Below, piece after piece: positions 35,013 through 45,591 of a stretch of DNA of 64,000 nt. The stretch is from assembly GCA_018417955.1 (NCBI GenBank), contig JACTVC010000019.1:1116001-1180000 (forward strand). Direction: 5' to 3'. Source of the DNA: Laccaria trichodermophora. Lineage: Eukaryota > Basidiomycota > Agaricomycetes > Agaricales > Hydnangiaceae. Each line of letters begins with the position of its first letter. The first letter of the stretch is position 1. Under the pieces are notes generated by a model, which saw only the letters and a list, made by a program, of their open reading frames with translations, searched no databases and was not told where the DNA came from. The position numbers were made by a program, and so were the translations under genes.

Positions 35013-35458
35013 ATGCCCTTTTCAAAAGCCAGGGGTGTTACGATTTCGGGCGGAACTTTCAACGACGTATCTGGCAACATGACGATGAACGACCATAGTA
35101 CGCACGTCTCCAACTACCACCGCCGCAGTTGTATGTGCATCCCCCCTGATGTCAGGTCGTCGCGAAATCCGAGCATACTCACCTATAGCCACCACTAACA
35201 AGTACACAGGGAGCAATGTGAATAATGTTACAAATAGTGGTAAGTATTTACATTTCTATTCAGTATGCACGAGTGACTGAAAGGTATCGATATATCATAG
35301 CACCAGCAAATGGGCAAACGTTTAACATGAACACGCATTACCCCTTCGTTCCTTATCTTGACACGCATCACCGCCGCGATAGCGTTGAAGAACCTCCAGG
35401 TACCTCAGGTTCCTTTTCGTTGCAGAGCACCCCTCATTCGCAATCGTCGTGGATGTGA
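35013..35458 (+). CDS. Small Asn-rich protein, unknown
   Basis: Three exons (35013-35127, 35210-35239, 35301-35458) give 100 residues. It starts MPFSKARGVTISGGTFNDVSGN, then NDHSTHVSNY, NVNNVTNS and APANGQTFNMNTHYP. A GG-x-F-x-x-V-x-GN head followed by Asn/His/Thr-rich polar runs is common in agaricomycete proteins, free-standing or ahead of STAND NTPases; I recall it from such proteins but cannot name a function. It shares NVNN-NSAP--GQTFN with the next gene, so the two are related. Amyloid-like assembly is speculation. Confidence 0.55.
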
Positions 35459-35474
35459 ATCAACCTATATAGCC

Positions 35475-36050
35475 ATGGGAGGTGACTCTTCTGGCGACGA
35501 GAGTTATGAAGAGTGAGACGAATTTTCCACGGTGTCTACAAATATTAATTGCGATTCAACAGTGCCGCCGAAAACTACGGGAGCTCGAGGTCCGATGACG
35601 AAAGGAACTACGACCGTACGTCTTCTTCGTCGGATTGAGATATTTGTATACTATACGCTAACACATACGTAGGCATCCTGAACGAGTATGTAGGGGGTAA
35701 CGTCAACAATGTTCTCAATAGCGGTACACTCCCCTCGCTTCTCACTGGAAGAGTCATGACTGAACAAATCCGTAACTTCATAGCACCCACTGAAGGGCAA
35801 ACGTTCAATGCAAATTACTATACTGGAGATTACGTAGGAGAGCGAGCAGACCCTAGGTACACCGCCAAATGTTTAAAATGCTGATGGCATCTGACATGAA
35901 TCTCCGCTTGACAGGTTTTTGATGGAGGGTCCACTTTTCGATCAGGTCCACCAATACTCCGCACGATCAAATCACAACCAGGTGGGAGTGAAATGTCGAG
36001 AAAGGTCTCGGGATCATCATTTCGAGGGAACAAGGTGGTTGTTGGCATAG
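35475..36050 (+). CDS. Small acidic/Asn-rich protein related to its upstream neighbour
   Basis: Exons 35475-35512, 35563-35615, 35673-35723, 35784-35856 and 35915-36050 give 116 residues if spliced by phase. It starts MGGDSSGDESYEDAAENY, an acidic head, then GGNVNNVLNS and APTEGQTFNANYYTGDY, matching the gene just 16 bp upstream. The last exon is the least certain: another plus frame and a minus ORF (MTNTDPPTTPKKDR at 36123) overlap it. The pair looks like a tandem duplication that later diverged at the N-terminus. Function is unknown. Confidence 0.45.
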
Positions 36051-36775
36051 CGCGACGAGGGGAGAATACGGGAACATTTGGGCGGTCTTTTTTGGGGGTG
36101 GTAGGAGGGTCAGTATTGGTCATTGTAGGTAAGGGGGGCGCAAGCCAAGAAAAGTAAGCTTGTCGATCTTTTTAATTGTCGCGGGAGGGTGGTGGCGTCG
36201 GGAAATTTTGGGAGAGAGGTTGCCTCGGCATGGATGGCAGGTGTGTCGGAGCTTGGGGCGTAAATGTTAGCCCCAGCGGCTTGACAGCTGACCCACAGGT
36301 TTCTGACTCTTCTTGAGGAGACATGTACCTCCAACTTCCTTTGGGCAACGAAATAGTGTAATTAAGATACAAATTAATCATAAGATAGTAACAAAATGAT
36401 ACAATGAGCACTCCCAAGCTCTTACAGGTGGAAAAATTGGGGGAATGTGAGCTCAACGTGAAAAGGCCTGTGCAACAAGCTCTCAAAAAATTCTTTCAAG
36501 TCGTTTAAACTCCGCGCAATGTTTGGTTACTTCCAAACTTCAACCAGAACCAAACTCACTTTCTTCTTCACCACAACCATCTCCCATTGCCCGGCTGCCA
36601 AGTTGCTCCCATCCTTGTTCCTAAACCCTCTGTGTCCTCATGTAAACTCCCTCATGTTGTTGTTTTGGTTGTCCTTGTTCCCTACCTGTGCGCCTGTGCA
36701 CGGTCATGTCAGTGCTCTGGGCTTTTGTTTCCGCCCAATGCCCCTTTCACCATCATCAAACCCTAGACAAACAGT

Positions 36776-37200
36776 GATGAGGGCCCATCAACACATCAAC
36801 AAACAGTGCCGAGGGCCAATAACCACCACCACTCCCAACGAGGGCCCAGCATCACTGTCAACGAACAATGACGAGCACCACGCACGACCCCTGTCAATGA
36901 AGGGTGACAAGCGCCCACGATCATCGACGAACCATGTCGAATGCGCACCACCATCAATGAACAAGTACAAGAGCCCATGACACCATACATGAACGGAGAC
37001 GAGCACTCACAACCACCATTAACCAACAGCCCACCACCTACAACAACGAGGGCCCAGCATCACCGTCAACGAACGGCTACCAGGGCCTGCAGCTACCACC
37101 ACCTCCAATGAGGGCCCAGCACCCATCAACGAACAGCAACAAATGCCCACCACCACCCAGAACCACGTCGAACACCCACCTCCATGAATCACGTCGAGTG
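36776..37200. repeat. Degenerate minisatellite
   Basis: Variants of GAGGGCCCA and CATCAACGAACA recur irregularly, with spacer ACCACCACC-like runs. The bias makes both strands open in several frames, so the ORFs here are compositional and not genes. I could not fix a single repeat period. Confidence 0.6.
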
Positions 37201-37516
37201 AAATCAGCTTGGTCGACACCACCACAAACAGTGCCCACAAACCCTCCTATGTACAGTCCTGCATCAGGGTGGCCAATGCGTCGACCACATAACCAACCAC
37301 GGCTCACTCTTCTTCTCATGTAGGTGAGCCAGGTCCATTGGGTAGTAGATAGACTAGTTAACCCCTGTGTTCCCCCTCGTCAAAATACAATTCATTCTTT
37401 TGTTTATGTGTTCGAATCGAAGTCTATTGTGGTGCAACATATTAAAAGAGAAATACAAAAGATGTGTTTCTAGCTGTAAGAGATGACAGAAAACATTAGC
37501 CAGCCATGTTGGCCCT

Positions 37517-37569
37517 CAGCTGGGTTGAAGGCCACTGGATTTCCGTCAGTGGCCTTCGTGCCCCAGCTG
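37517..37569. other. Long perfect-arm hairpin
   Basis: CAGCTGGG..GAAGGCCACTG pairs with CAGTGGCCTTC..CCCCAGCTG around a loop of about 9 bases. The nested arms suggest either a small palindromic repeat or a structured transcript; there is no gene around it. Confidence 0.6.
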
Positions 37570-37950
37570 TCCCCAATGTTTGACCAAAACGTCAAGGCAA
37601 CATCAACCTGGTGACATGATGCTATTAGTCGTTTTTCAACTCTTGGGAAATGTTACATCAGCATGTCTGACAGGTGGCGCGGGCTTGGGATCAGGCCCTG
37701 GCTTCCAGGTCTCTCACACATTTTTATCAATCGGCGGTGTATGAGAGTGCTGTACGTTTTGTCCACGTTCTTCTCCACGCGTCCTCTGAAGCAAAGTATT
37801 GCGTATTCAGAAATCCCATGAACGTCGCAAAGACCACTCACGTCCTAAATCGCGTTTTTCTTCGGCACAAGGCGCACAATACAATGCCTCTTATGGTCAG
37901 TGAAAATACCACACATGGAGAATTTTAAGTCATTTAATTACAATTTTTAG

Positions 37951-38327
37951 ACCGTCCTCCAAGCGTCGCATCAAGCAATGATGGCCCTGATCCATATTCC
38001 CATCGTCCACTCCCTACAAGCTCTCAAAAATCTTACGTTCCTCATCCGCCGATGGGTTACGGAGGCCCAGCTCCCCACCCTCCGACGAGGTCCCACGCTC
38101 CGCCCCCCCATATTCCTCGAGCACCTTATGGTGCTCCTCCCTACGCCAATCCTCCCTACGCCAGTCATCACTACGCCAGTCATCCCCACGCCAGTCATCC
38201 CCACGCCAATCATCTATACGCCAATCATCCCTACACCAACCATCCCTCAGCCTATGCCAGTTCTTCTTACCCCCATCACCAAGCCACAACTGCCTATCCT
38301 CCTGGGTCGATATTTTATGGGCCGTGA
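37951..38327 (+). CDS. Last exon of a Pro/Tyr/His-rich protein
   Basis: After an AG acceptor at 37950 the frame reads RPPSVASSNDGPDPYSHRP, then a Pro-rich part (MGYGGPAPHPPTRSHAP) and a 15-bp-repeat-coded array of YASHP/YANHP units, ending ATTAYPPGSIFYGP. The preceding exon probably lies at about 37797-37866, whose frame ends SRFSSAQGAQYNASY and joins in phase. The true start was not found. Such low-complexity tails occur on fungal transcription factors, but no DNA-binding domain is visible. Confidence 0.4.
38140..38265 (+). repeat. 15-bp minisatellite coding YASHP-type units
   Basis: About eight units of TACGCCA(G/A)TCATCCC, each encoding Tyr-Ala-Ser/Asn-His-Pro. The period is a multiple of three, so copy-number change keeps the frame of the host exon. 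Confidence 0.8.
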
Positions 38328-38651
38328 ATGCGTTCCGCACTTAGATAATGACCGGGTCATTATCATATACCATCATTCGCTGTCTCTGATACTGTCCCAT
38401 TTCATTCAATTCGCACAGCACATGACTTTTTTATTTTTCCGACAAATCGCCAAAATCGCCAAGAGGCGTCAGATCCACGATCGGTGCACATAGGAAACAA
38501 AATGACCCTATGCATTCCCACGTCGTCAACCAATAGGCAGACCCGGTGAGATCAGTGCGGCTGCACCGGCATGCAGCTCATAGAAACTCAGATACGCCCA
38601 ACGAGTAAGGAAAAACTACCATACATTACATTCCTTCGACACAGATTTATG

Positions 38652-39841
38652 TTAATAGTAAAAAGGGTCATTGCCCTGGTCAATGGGTGAATTATAATAT
38701 GCAGTCTGATTGTCAATAAACGTGGGTGGTGCAAGAGGCGGACTAGGCGATGTTTGCTGATAGTGGCGAGGTCGCGTGGCAATGTCCAGCTCCATCTCGC
38801 TGAAGTTTCGAGCCTGATATTTTCCCTCGACTGACAACTGCGTCATCTCGAACAACTTCTCCAAGCTCCAGTTTTGATCCAGCCAATTTCTAAATAGCCT
38901 GGGCAAAGCGGGAACGTCATGCATAGCGAGGAATCTGAGGAGGTTTTTAAGTGTTGATTCAACTTGAAGAAGGCGGTCAAGCATCCTCGAGTCATTGAGA
39001 GACTAGTAAAGTTGTCAGGACACTATCAATGTATAATATTAAGAACGTACAGTCAGCGTCGCTTGTTTCATTCTTTCAACTTTGTCCCTTAGATGCTGTT
39101 GGGCCTGTTGGTGGCTGGGAAAGGCATGCCGCAGCAGTTGAGGTGGTTTCTGAGTCCTTTCTTGCACAGCCGAAACGAGGTTCCTTACCTCCTGACACGG
39201 TTTGCATGCCAAGAAGCCTTTGGGGGCATAGCCGGAACACGACAGTGCGCGAACATGGATTATGGAGGAGTCCGAGTTAACGGTTAGAAGCGTGTAGCCT
39301 GGCGCGACACCACAGGAGGGGTCGTGAGCGGCAAACGGATAGGTAAGATAAGGAGCTCCAAGCTCCCATTGGTAGAGAAGGCCTTGACAGCCATCCGAGC
39401 AGGTGGTGGATGGAAACGAGTTCGCATTTTGAGTGCGTTGTTCTGCGATAATACGATCTATCGAAAGGGAGAGCTGATATGAGCATTGTAGTACGTCGAT
39501 CTGACAAACACACCTGCAAAATCAAGTCGGCACTGTTTACTTTTCTGATGATTCTTCAACGTGTTGGAAGCAGAGGCGACTCCTCTATTAATTGTCTTGT
39601 AGCATAGGTCGCAATTTACTTGCTGATTTGATGAAGTCGAAGTTTGAACGTTTTCTTTGAATGATTGTGAGGTTGAATTATGAACAGATCGTGAAGGCGA
39701 AGTCTGAATGGGCGGAGAAGTGGATTCGGATAGTACACTATTTACAGCGTCAATCTGCCATGTGAACTGTATCGAAGAGGCGGACGCGTCTTGAGCCTAG
39801 ACGCGTTGAGGGTGGGTGAACGAGAGCTCAACAGCGCTCAT
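38652..39841 (-). CDS. Zinc-finger protein of an agaricomycete-specific family, possibly shortened
   Basis: Starts MSAVELSFTHPQR at 39841, joined across a 41-nt intron to FTWQIDAVNSVLSES. A BED-like finger follows (CDLCYKTINRG...NHQKSKQCRLDF), then a Cys/Trp domain (CSDGCQGLLYQWELGAPYLTYPF, then CGVAPGYTLLTV, CSGYAPKGFLACKPCQEV) and a helical part (LNDSRMLDRLLQVEST, ALPRLFRNWLDQNWSLEKL). Proteins with this order recur in mushroom genomes, often near transposons, and are usually longer; here the chain stops about 40 residues after NFSEMELDIAT. It may be truncated or simply a short member. DNA binding is inferred from the finger only. Confidence 0.6.
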
Positions 39842-40119
39842 CGTTCAACGCTATTGCTGAGATTGAAACCTGAAGCCTGCCGTGCATCTGCCGCTGTCCA
39901 CTTTTGGGAGTACCCCCTACCCCCTACCCCGTGAGAACGATGTGCACAGATCGTGGATCTGACGCCTCTTGAAAATCGCCATAAATCGAGAAAAAATTAT
40001 TGGCGGGGTCGACGAAAATTGGGTGTGACGTGTGACGTGTGACGTGCGAATTGAATGAAATGGGACAGTAATTGTTTTGCAACTGTACCACCCCCTGTAT
40101 TATGACTTACCAAGCATTA

Positions 40120-40345
40120 CAGCTGAATGCAGAACGATAGGCCAAGCGAAATCGACACATGCACAGGGCGGACTCTCAAAATTTCAAAGCGACGTGATGG
40201 CTAAGGCCACTGAGTTCTCACAAGGTGTGAAATTTCAACCTCCGAATTGATGTCACCCTATACCACGGTATTACCACCATAACATTTGAGAGTCCGCCCT
40301 ATGTATGTGTCGATTTGGCATGGCCTATCGTTCTGCATTCAGCTG
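40120..40345. mobile_element. 226-bp MITE with about 63-bp terminal inverted repeats
   Basis: Left end CAGCTGAATGCAGAACGATA..., right end its inverse, with arms of about 63 bp that differ at only a few sites (through GGGCGGACTCTCAAA). TA flanks both sides (40118-40119, 40346-40347). The centre of about 100 bp is unique. The element has no coding capacity and would fold into a long hairpin. Confidence 0.9.
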
Positions 40346-42003
40346 TAAAGAGGAGTGAGATGTTCGCCACACACGCTGATGCATCTATCTATTCGGTACC
40401 TTCGTTGTATAAATTCCTCCGCCCTATAAGTTACTCAGAGTGATAAAGGGCAATTTCACACGCAGTGAGTCAAAAGAAGAACCAGCGAGCAGTAACTTAG
40501 GCGGTTTGCCACTGATTGAAGAAAATGCATTAGCGTTGAACGTTCAGTTCAAGTAGAAGAAAAGGACGGCGTACTGCGACGAATTGATATAAACTATTTG
40601 GAAGAGCTTTTCAAGAGCTTTTGATTTTACAACACCGAAGTAGGGCTGCAAAGGTGTTCTCACCTTTTTCCTGCATATTTTTGTGCGTTCGAGATGGCTC
40701 TACAGCAGAAAAAGCAAAGTTTCGGCCAAGTTCAAATTGTGACAGCAGTCCAATTACGATCTCGATTATCGAGTGATGTTCAAGGTGGGTGAGGAGGAGG
40801 AGATGATAGACGAGGTTTCCGGACGTTGGTAGACCAGCGCAGTTGGACAGCTAACGTTCAAAAAGAGAGACACTAAAGGGGATTCCTGAGAGAGTATTGC
40901 GCAGCCAGATTCCACATTAGCACGTAGGGGCAGACACTTACATCAGGAAAATCACGGGCAATTGATTTTGCTGGATAGTATTTGTCACATCAAAACAATA
41001 TTGCACCACTTTGGTGCCTTGGACAAAATTATACCAAGCTTTAGAGGTGCCCTGTAAAGTAGGTGAAATGTGGTAAGTATCACACAACCATGTAAACAAT
41101 AGGCCCAATAAATTAATTATTAGAAGACCTAGATCAATTTCTGTAATAGTCTTACAAAGTCTTGGAATTTTGACATCCAAGTTATAAGACATGGCCAACA
41201 ACTAAAATCATGGCATACCTATGATAAGGGAGGATAAACTTCCAGCCACCTTCAGGGGCTCACACAATGACTTGCTAATGCCTCATAATCCTGACATTCT
41301 TATAACAAATTTGATGCCATAATTTAAGTACTAGGCCAACAAGAAGTATGGTGGCAGAGACATGGCAAGGGAGAAAAAACTTCAACCTATTTTTTGGCTC
41401 AGACAATAACTTGCCATTTTCTCATAACTCTGATTACAAAAAGGATGCACTGGCAATTACTAGGCTAGGACTATAATACTTGTAACATAAAGGCTCAAAC
41501 AAATATTTCAAAGAATTCAACAACTTGAATATATATTCATCAAGCTACTACATACAGAACAATTAGGCTATGGACTTTGTCTGACCTGGCAGCATAGGGT
41601 GATGATGACCCCAACTGTGAGGAGCACACTGGCAAGGAGAACAAAGGCTCAAATGAAGGTGCTGATGACAATGTGCTGAGTATGGCTTGATACAAAGTGA
41701 AAGCTGAACTACGATACCATTTCTGCGAGCCTCCTTGGGTATGATAGTCTAAAAATCATTCATCAATGTAGGTTGCACCTCATCAAAAGTGTTGTCCCAA
41801 GCTTCATGCATAGCTAGGATGTGTTTTAATGAAAGAACGCCATTGAAATGGATGAACACCTACCAAGATCCGCACTCTTGATTCATCGAAGAGCTGGAAT
41901 CGCCTCTGAAGCACATATTTCCCCCTCTCGGCTTAAACGAGGAAAAGAAGCTCGTAGCGCAGATGAGTATATGCGGCACATAAGCATAAAAAAGCCAACT
42001 AAC
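40346..42003. other. AT-rich accessory stretch without a recognised gene
   Basis: No exon chain. It contains a degenerate tandem repeat (about 41169-41440). A minus frame near 41760-41840 (HFNGVLSLKHILAMHEAWDN) looks protein-like but is isolated. It is probably old transposon remains. Confidence 0.4.
41169..41440. repeat. Two degenerate copies of a ~137-bp unit
   Basis: Both halves contain GGCCAACAA, a GGCA-CA-GGC-A block, AAACTTC-A-CC, GGCTCA-ACAAT-ACTTGC and CTCATAA-TCTGA in the same order. Divergence is high. There is no coding potential. Confidence 0.5.
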
Positions 42004-42165
42004 CTTGACGTCGCCCGTCTTATTCTTCAATAGCTCCCACTCCTCTGCAATTCATCGTCAATTTTCTCAATAACCCGTTTCGCCTGGGTTTCTGCCCGCA
42101 GACGGGACATACGTTCTGCCCCCGTCTCCATGGTGAAGGTTTGAGGCAGCGGAGATGGGATCGAC
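42004..42165 (-). pseudogene. Decayed N-terminal fragment of an orphan G-alpha subunit
   Basis: Reading minus with frame changes gives DPISA, LKPSP, METGAERMSRLRAETQAKR, VIEKIDDEL, then EWELLKNKTGDVK at 42004, followed by a GT donor. This resembles the segment before the P-loop in the expanded G-alpha families of mushrooms. At least two single-base shifts are needed, and the following GxxxxGKS loop is not found. I call it a relic; the match is from memory of the family. Confidence 0.5.
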
Positions 42166-42881
42166 CTGACTGTAGAACGACGGTGTAGTAAGCGGAGGTG
42201 GTGGCGGTCATGAAGGAGGAAAAGAGGTCGGCCTCCGATTGAAATGCATGGGGCAAGGAGTTGAGCAGAGGTGCGGTGAAAGGTGGTGGGAGTTGGGAAG
42301 AAAGACCTTCAGCGTATCATGTGACGCTCAAGTCGTTCAAGTTCGTGTCCGAGTCTATTCTATCATCTAAGTCTTTCCACCCTTCACCACTCTTTCTATC
42401 TGACCAATTACCGGTTACCGGTTACCCTTCATGTGCTTCAGCCTCCGCGAAGCTTACAATGAGCCGATGCACACTTTTGGTCGTTCAACACTTTGCCTGG
42501 TACCCTTTCCACTACTATGTGTGCCCCACGGGAAGCTTACACAGTCACAGGATTGAAAAGGTTGGAAGTTAGACGTGGCAGACTGAGGGGATTTTGGACT
42601 GAGGTATGTTCGGGTCTTATATCAGTTGGCCCCCCGATGTCTTTCCCCAGGCTTTCGCTACGCCTGCACCATCCACGTTACGCCTGTCCCTCTGTACGAC
42701 TTAATGCGTAGCCGTGTTCCGTCCATTCTGGACTCTGCCGCATTCATCAACGGCTCGCATACAGAGGGGCAAGTATCCTTACCACCACCCCCGTCATCCC
42801 AGGATGATCCAGATACGGCAGCATGACACCCCTCGCAACTCTGAGATGCCGTTCTTCATTCAAGCACCCATAATCCAAGAG

Positions 42882-43374
42882 AGTGTGCATCTCCTTTTCG
42901 GGGAGCCGTCGTAGCAGGCGAAGTCCCATCAACGAGGCAGCGGAGAGATATGGCATGTTCTCCCGACCCCATAAGGTGAAGAAGACAAGACGTAATCGAG
43001 TGAGTCTCTACCATGCTTTCATTGTCATTGTTGCTGATTTTGAATCTATTTTTGCAGTCGTTCCCAGACGCTTGGAACATCCAAGGACTGACGGCGTTTG
43101 CAAAGGATCTCCAGCCTGCCAAAAACATCCTCAAATCTGTCATTCCGCCTACTCTACCCCTACGGCCACGCGTGTCTAGCCATCCCCCGACTCGCAATGT
43201 GCCAGTGGCACCTCAAATTTGCAATATCACTAAACCCTCTCCACAACCACGCTCCACCGAGCACCGTCGTCTCCAACCTCGCGCTGCTGCTTGCTTCACC
43301 GCCAGAGCCAGAGGCACCGCTACCGCGTCGGTGTGCGTGAGTGCCTGCAACATGAAGTCCATTGGGGATGGGTA
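42882..43374 (+). CDS. Hypothetical two-exon gene
   Basis: A possible start MCISFSGSRRSRRSP leads to FSRPHKVKKTRRNR, a GTGAGT..TTTGCAG intron (43000-43056) and SFPDAWNIQGLTAFAKDL, ending SACNMKSIGDG. Splice signals are good and the junction is in phase, but the protein is basic and Pro-rich and I recognise no domain. It could be part of a longer plus-strand gene including 42650-42824 (AFATPAPSTLRLSLYDL). Confidence 0.25.
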
Positions 43375-43520
43375 GGATGCCGTGAGGAAAACAATAGTTG
43401 TACAAGCGGTATCAGTGTGTACTTCACAGACTCCGCAATATAGTTATCATGTATCAGTGTGTACTTATGTAGATTTCGCAACATAGTTATCTTTGCCAAC
43501 GACTTGTCGACTTACTCAAG

Positions 43521-45591
43521 TCAGTCCGAATTGGCACACATTTGCAAGAGTAGAAAAGTTGCTAGTTGATGAGTGCACTCCAATAGTACCGAAAAGTACT
43601 CCGTTGGCAAATTGATAATAATGATATGCTTGACCACCTTGAAGAAGTACGAATTAGAATGGTTAGGCATAGGAGGGCGCCATGCTGATGTCTTTTGTTC
43701 GATCCACATGGAGGAGAGGGACTGTTCGACGTGTTTGACGTGTAGGAGGAAGCGGAAGAGGAGTTGATATCGGAGGATTGTCTTGCGCGATATGACGAGG
43801 GATAAGGGGAATCTAACGGTGTAATCCAACGTCAAAGTGTCGATTGCTGAAAGATGATCAGAATGTCGTCTAAGAGGAGGACGTTACTAAAACATACCCA
43901 ACATCGTTTTCTTCTCTTCCTTCTTCTGCTCCTCATGAGCTTGCTTACCTTCCCCATCCCCGCCCTCGTCACCCCCAATAACCCCACTAATATTAACAAC
44001 CTTCAACAAAAAGTCATACAAGCCAGTCTCGGACATCGTGACCTTGACATCTTCCCTAAACAACAGGACCTCCCCATGTGCATCCGCATTTAGCGCCAGA
44101 TCAAGCAAGCTTTGCAGCTTGACGATGAAGGCTGATTTTGAGGCTTTGCGTACTTCAGTGGCAGACAGGACAAGGAGATGGGTCAGGAATGACGCTTGCG
44201 AGGGGAAGAAATATCGCTTGAGAGACCGAAGGCGCGGAATGAGCTGTTGATCCTTGAGTAGGAGTTCGAGGAGAGTTTTCTTAGCGTGTGAATAAGCGTC
44301 TTCGACTAACTGGCAGAATCTATGCGTGCGGTGAGTTATGTTCTAGTTTGGATCTAATAGGAAACGAACCTTTCATCGTCCATGGATAGATCTTCATCTT
44401 CTGTCCCCTTGTCCCGACTCACCTCCATCCCACATTCCCTTATCACGTTAAGGTACTTGCCCGCTAACAAGATCTTGTGCTTCCAGCCCTCCAGAAGGGG
44501 TGGCACACATGCTCATCCAGGTAATCGCCCGCCCACAGAGCGAGGCGGTGGTACCGCAGCATGATGTCGTTTGGAAAACGAAGATGTTGAACCGTTAGGG
44601 ATAGGGTTGGATTGTGGGGTGAACGTAAAGCCAGAGCTTTTGGAGCGAAAATTGTGGTGAGGTATTGAATGCATGTTCGAGCTGTGACAGCAGAGTTTGG
44701 TAGTCCTATTACATCGACATCGGTTAAACTGCAAAGAGCGCGAAATAGACAGATGGCGTACCTTAAGCATGTCTCTCATCGCGGCACAAAATGCGTGATT
44801 CACCAACCCATAGTCAAGGTGGCTCCGATGTTCGACAAACGCAAAGATGGCGGTATAGTACGTTCCAAGTGGTAAAACTCGTTCAACCAGTTACAGTGAG
44901 GAGTCTGTTAGGATTCAGTTAACCCGGCGCATAAGTACCAGTGGGGCGCCAACCTAGGGATGGAGATACCACGAACCGAATCCCTTGCAAAGGATCATCG
45001 TCTTCAGGAGAATAATCAGGATGGAACGTCACGTATGCGCCTTCGATGCCCTATCCTTCAACTAAAAACAGACGAAAAACCCATTTACCAGACCATACGC
45101 ACCATAAGCACATACAACAGGTCCTCCAATATCATCGCTTCCTGAATCTCCACCGGCACACGATCAAGCGGCTCCAGTTTCTCCTTCCCCCTTTTCTTGG
45201 GTGCACTGCTGGTGGAAACGAGCGAATTCAATGGGGCGCGAACGAAGGAGGTTTCGGCGATGGACTTGAGGGTTCGTCTGCTTGGTCTGTCAAACAGCCT
45301 CAGCCTGCGTGACGATAACTGGAGGACGGAACAAGAGCGCACTTCTTGAACGTCCCCCGCGTGAAATGTGTGACGATGCAGGTTCATCGTCGATATCATC
45401 GCCGGGTAGCCTATTATGTCGTCGCACAGACGCGATGGTGCCTGTGATCTAAGGTAATGTTTAGATTGGTTTGAGCGGGATTTCAATGCTTTACTTTTGT
45501 GTACTCCTTCGCTGACAATCCCAAAGTCTTTTTGCGTACTCCTGGTCGAGTTCGAGGGGTAAGTATATGGATCCATGGTAATGTTACACAA
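43521..45591 (-). pseudogene. 3'-truncated gamma-tubulin complex protein 2 (Spc97/GCP2)
   Basis: Exons on minus carry GCP2 signatures in order: VPVEIQEAMILEDLLYVLM, GIEGAYVTFHPDYSPEDDD and GIRFVVSPSL, VERVLPLGTYYTAIFAFVEH, LDYGLVNHAFCAAMRDML, KEDVKVTMSETGLYDFLL-like, and TLDYTVRFPLSLVISRKTIL with RYQLLFRFLLHVKHVEQ and MWIEQKTSAWRPPMPNHS. GCP2 nucleates microtubules at spindle pole bodies. Right after PNHS the sequence changes to an unrelated tail and stops at 43521, so the C-terminal gamma-tubulin-binding half is missing. Since GCP2 is normally essential, a full copy probably exists elsewhere. The N-terminal exons upstream of 45200 are uncertain. Confidence 0.75.

Noticed and set aside
36776..37320. 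Several long ORFs on both strands
   Set aside because: They come from a Pro/Thr/His-coding minisatellite; open on both strands and without splice context.
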